Source: Hydractinia symbiolongicarpus (Eukaryota > Cnidaria > Hydrozoa > Anthoathecata > Hydractiniidae). From it: 64,000 nucleotides of DNA. The stretch's first letter is position 1. Each line of letters opens with the position of its first letter. The stretch is from NCBI RefSeq assembly GCF_029227915.1, contig NC_079881.1:28249501-28313500 (forward strand), read 5' to 3'. The notes below the pieces were generated by a model that worked only from the letters and a program-made list of their open reading frames with translations, was not told the origin of the DNA and made no database searches. The translations under genes and the position numbers were made by a program. Shown here piece by piece: positions 61,990 to 64,000 of this stretch.

Positions 61990-64000
61990 GCCCGTATAGT
62001 TGAATGTATATAAAGAAAGTACCCAAGGAGTAAACTTATTTTCCGAACGATTTTTCAAATTATTTGTTCACCACTACAACGAATGAGACTTGTAGTTTTC
62101 AAAATGGTTTTCATTTTTAATGAGACGCTTAATGAAAGAGGTTTAATCGCCGGCAAACGAAAACCCGCGATTTCCCGTAAATCCCGGGCTTGTCCCGTAT
62201 AGTCGAATGTATACAAAGAAAGTACCCTGTGAGTAAACTTATTTCCAGAACGATTTTTTAAATTATCTTTTCACCACTAAATCGCATGAGACTTGTAGTT
62301 TTCAAAAATGTTTTCATTTTTGATAAAACGCTGAATAAAAGAAGTTTAATCGCCAGCAAACGAAAACCCGCGATTTCCCGTAAATCCCAGGCTTGGCCCG
62401 TATAGTCAAAAGTATACAAAGAAAGTACCCAGGGAGTAAACTCATTTCCCGAACGATTTTTTAAATTATTTTTTCACCACTAAAACGCATGAGATTTGTA
62501 GTTTTCAAACTTGTCTTCATTTTTGATAAGACGCTGAATAAAAGAAGTTTAATCGCCGGCAAACGAAAACCCGCGATTTCCCGTAAATCCCGGGCTTGAC
62601 CCGTATAGTTGAATGTATATAAAGAAAGTACCCAGGGAGTAAACTCATTTCCCGAACGATTTTTTAAGTTATTATTTCACCACTAAAGCCCGTGAGACTT
62701 GTAGTTTTTAAAAATGTTTTCATTTTTGATGAGACGGTTAATGAAAGAGGTTTAATCGCTGGCAAACGAAAACCCGCGATTTCCCGCAAATCCCGGGCTT
62801 GGCCCGTATAGTTGAATGTATATAAAGAAAGTACCCAAGGAGTAAACTTATTTTCCGAACGATTTTTCAAATTATTTGTTCACCACTACAACGAATGAGA
62901 CTTGTAGTTTTCAAAAATGTTTTCATTTTTAATGAGACGCTTAATGAAAGAGGTTTAATCGCCGGCAAACGAAAACCCGCGATTTCCCGTAAATCCCGGG
63001 CTTGTCCCGTATAGTCGAATGTATACAAAGAAAGTACCCTGTGAGTAAACTTATTTCCAGAACGATTTTTTAAATTATCTTTTCACCACTAAATCGCATG
63101 AGACTTGTAGTTTTCAAAAATGTTTTCATTTTTGATGAGACGCTTAATAAAAGAGGTTTAATCGCCGGCAAACGAAAACTCGCAATTTCCCGCAAATCCC
63201 GGGCTTGGCCCGTATAGTCGAATGTATACAAAGAAAGTACCCTGTGAGTAAACTCATTTCCAGAACGATTTTTTAAATTATTTTTTCACCACTAAAACGC
63301 ATGAGACTTGTAGTTTTAAAAAATGTTTTCATTTTTGATGAGACGCTGAATAAAAGAAGTTTAATCGCCGGCAAATGAAAACCTGCGATTTCCCGTAAAT
63401 CCCGGGCTTGGCCCGTATAGCCCAATGTATACAAAGAAAGTACCCTGTGAGTAAACTCATTTCCTGAATGATTTCTTAAATTATTTTTTCACCACTAAAA
63501 CGCATAAGATTTGTAGTTTTCAAAAATGTTTTCATTTTTGATGAGACGCTGAATAAAAGAAGTTTAATCGCCGGCAAACGAAAACCCGCGATTTCCCGTA
63601 AATCCCGTGCTTGGCCCGTATAGTTGAATGTATATAAAGAAAGTACCCAAGGAGTAAACTTATTTTCCGAACGATTTTTCAAATTATTTGTTCACCACTA
63701 CAACGAATGAGACTTGTAGTTTTCAAAAATGTTTTCATTTTTAATGAGACGCTTAATGAAAGAGGTTTAATCGCCGGCAAACGAAAACCCGCGATTTCCC
63801 GTAAATCCCGGGCTTGTCCCGTATAGTCGAATGTATACAAAGAAAGTACCCTGTGAGTAAACTTATTTCCAGAACGATTTTTTAAATTATCTTTTCACCA
63901 CTAAATCGCATGAGACTTGTAGTTTTCAAAAATGTTTTCATTTTTGATGAGACGCTTAATAAAAGAGGTTTAATCGCCGGCAAACGAAAACTCGCAATTT
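61990..64000. repeat. 4-mer higher-order repeat, about 2.5 copies (812 bp), continues past the window
   Basis: A monomer with TTATTTTCCGAACG, TTATTTGTTCACCACTACAA and CGAATGAG recurs at 62041, 62853 and 63665, exact steps of 812 bp. The next monomers (GGGCTTGTCCCG, AAACTTATTTCCAG, TCGCATGAG) follow in each. The later two copies are closest: both have TTAATAAAAGAGG followed by AAACTCGCAATTTCCC (the last at the window end). The TTGTTCACCACTACAA class is not seen before 62 kb. Confidence 0.82.

Larger units (their letters stand above)
1..64000. repeat. Satellite DNA array, ~203-bp monomer, about 315 tandem copies
   Basis: The same ~203-bp unit can be followed without a break from the first to the last base. 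Landmarks recur once per unit and always in the same order: GAGTAAACTCATTTCC, a T-rich stretch, CACCACTAAAACGCATGAG, CTTGTAG, an AAAATG/CATTTTTGAT dyad, GTTTAATCGCCGGCAAACG, CGATTTCCCGTAAATCCC, CCCGTATAG, GTATACAAAGAAAG. All copies face the same way; I found no inverted copy and no foreign insertion. Both ends of the window lie inside the array, so its true size is unknown. Copies differ by substitutions and small indels, and blocks of copies recur as higher-order repeats. A large homogeneous array of this kind is typical of eukaryotic centromeric or other heterochromatic satellite; that location is inference. No function is encoded in protein form. Confidence 0.98.

Noticed and set aside
1-64000. 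CRISPR array
   Set aside because: Adjacent repeats have no unique spacers; the whole 203-bp unit repeats, and no cas genes are present.
1-64000. Alpha satellite or other named primate or mouse satellite
   Set aside because: Length (203 bp), lack of CENP-B box and sequence landmarks do not fit the 171-bp alpha monomer or the mouse minor and major satellites.
1-64000. Bacterial or phage origin
   Set aside because: No coding density, operons or ribosome-binding sites; 64 kb of pure tandem satellite is not a known bacterial or phage arrangement.
1-64000. Rolling-circle or MITE amplification unit with terminal inverted repeats
   Set aside because: The only strong inverted repeat (77-98) is internal and 22 bp long in total; no terminal repeats or transposase are seen.

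Overview
The whole 64 kb window is one uninterrupted satellite DNA array. A unit of about 203 bp (consensus 203 bp, many copies 200-203 bp) repeats head to tail from base 1 to base 64000, roughly 315 copies, all in the same orientation. I see no protein-coding gene, RNA gene, transposon, CRISPR array, ribosomal DNA, telomere repeat or unique sequence. The open frames of 60-100 codons on both strands are by-products of the repeat: they recur with it, overlap on opposite strands, and cannot continue between copies because 203 is not a multiple of 3.

An array of this size, with no interruptions and with layered higher-order repeats (HORs: blocks of several monomers copied as one), points to a eukaryotic chromosome, most likely centromeric, pericentromeric or other constitutive heterochromatin. 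I cannot name the taxon: I do not recognise the monomer, and it is not alpha satellite, has no CENP-B box match and resembles no satellite I know. By hand count the consensus is 38% GC but carries 12 CpG against about 7.3 expected, which argues against a long history of heavy CpG methylation with decay.

Monomer anatomy (position 1 = first C of CCAGGGAG): 22-141 is AT-rich with T/A tracts; 77-98 is a perfect 9-bp inverted repeat around a TTTT loop; 129-134 is the palindrome GCCGGC; 142-177 is a GC-rich part with four CCCG motifs about one helical turn apart and a short GC hairpin; 188-193 is the palindrome GTATAC. Two main monomer families are visible, A (CTGAATAAAAGAAG, TCAAAAG, CCAGGGAG) and B (CTTAATGAAAGAGG, TCGAATG, CCTGTGAG), plus many mosaics.

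Layout by HOR period, left to right: 0.4-1.4 kb is a block seen again at 5.9-6.9 kb; 1.18-5.64 kb is an 11-mer in two apparently identical copies; 5.64-10.4 kb is a 16-monomer-spaced duplication; 10.4-19.1 kb is a mosaic of 1-, 5-, 6-, 8-, 21- and 22-monomer spacings; 19.1-22.3 kb is an 8-mer twice; 22.3-28.45 kb holds a second 8-mer about 2.4 times; 28.45-29.67 kb is a 4-mer; 30-36 kb has 9- and 7-mer spacings; 36.13-38.16 kb is a 5-mer twice, inside a 4 kb block repeated at 42.9-46.6 kb; 45.7-48.3 kb is a 6-mer twice; 48.3-58 kb has 14-, 16/17- and 20-monomer spacings; 55.34-56.56 kb is a 3-mer twice; 58.94-61.1 kb is a 7-mer; 62-64 kb is a 4-mer. No single HOR period dominates. The region looks like a satellite undergoing repeated unequal exchange and local amplification at many scales. 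All coordinates of duplication edges are read by eye and are good to tens of bases.
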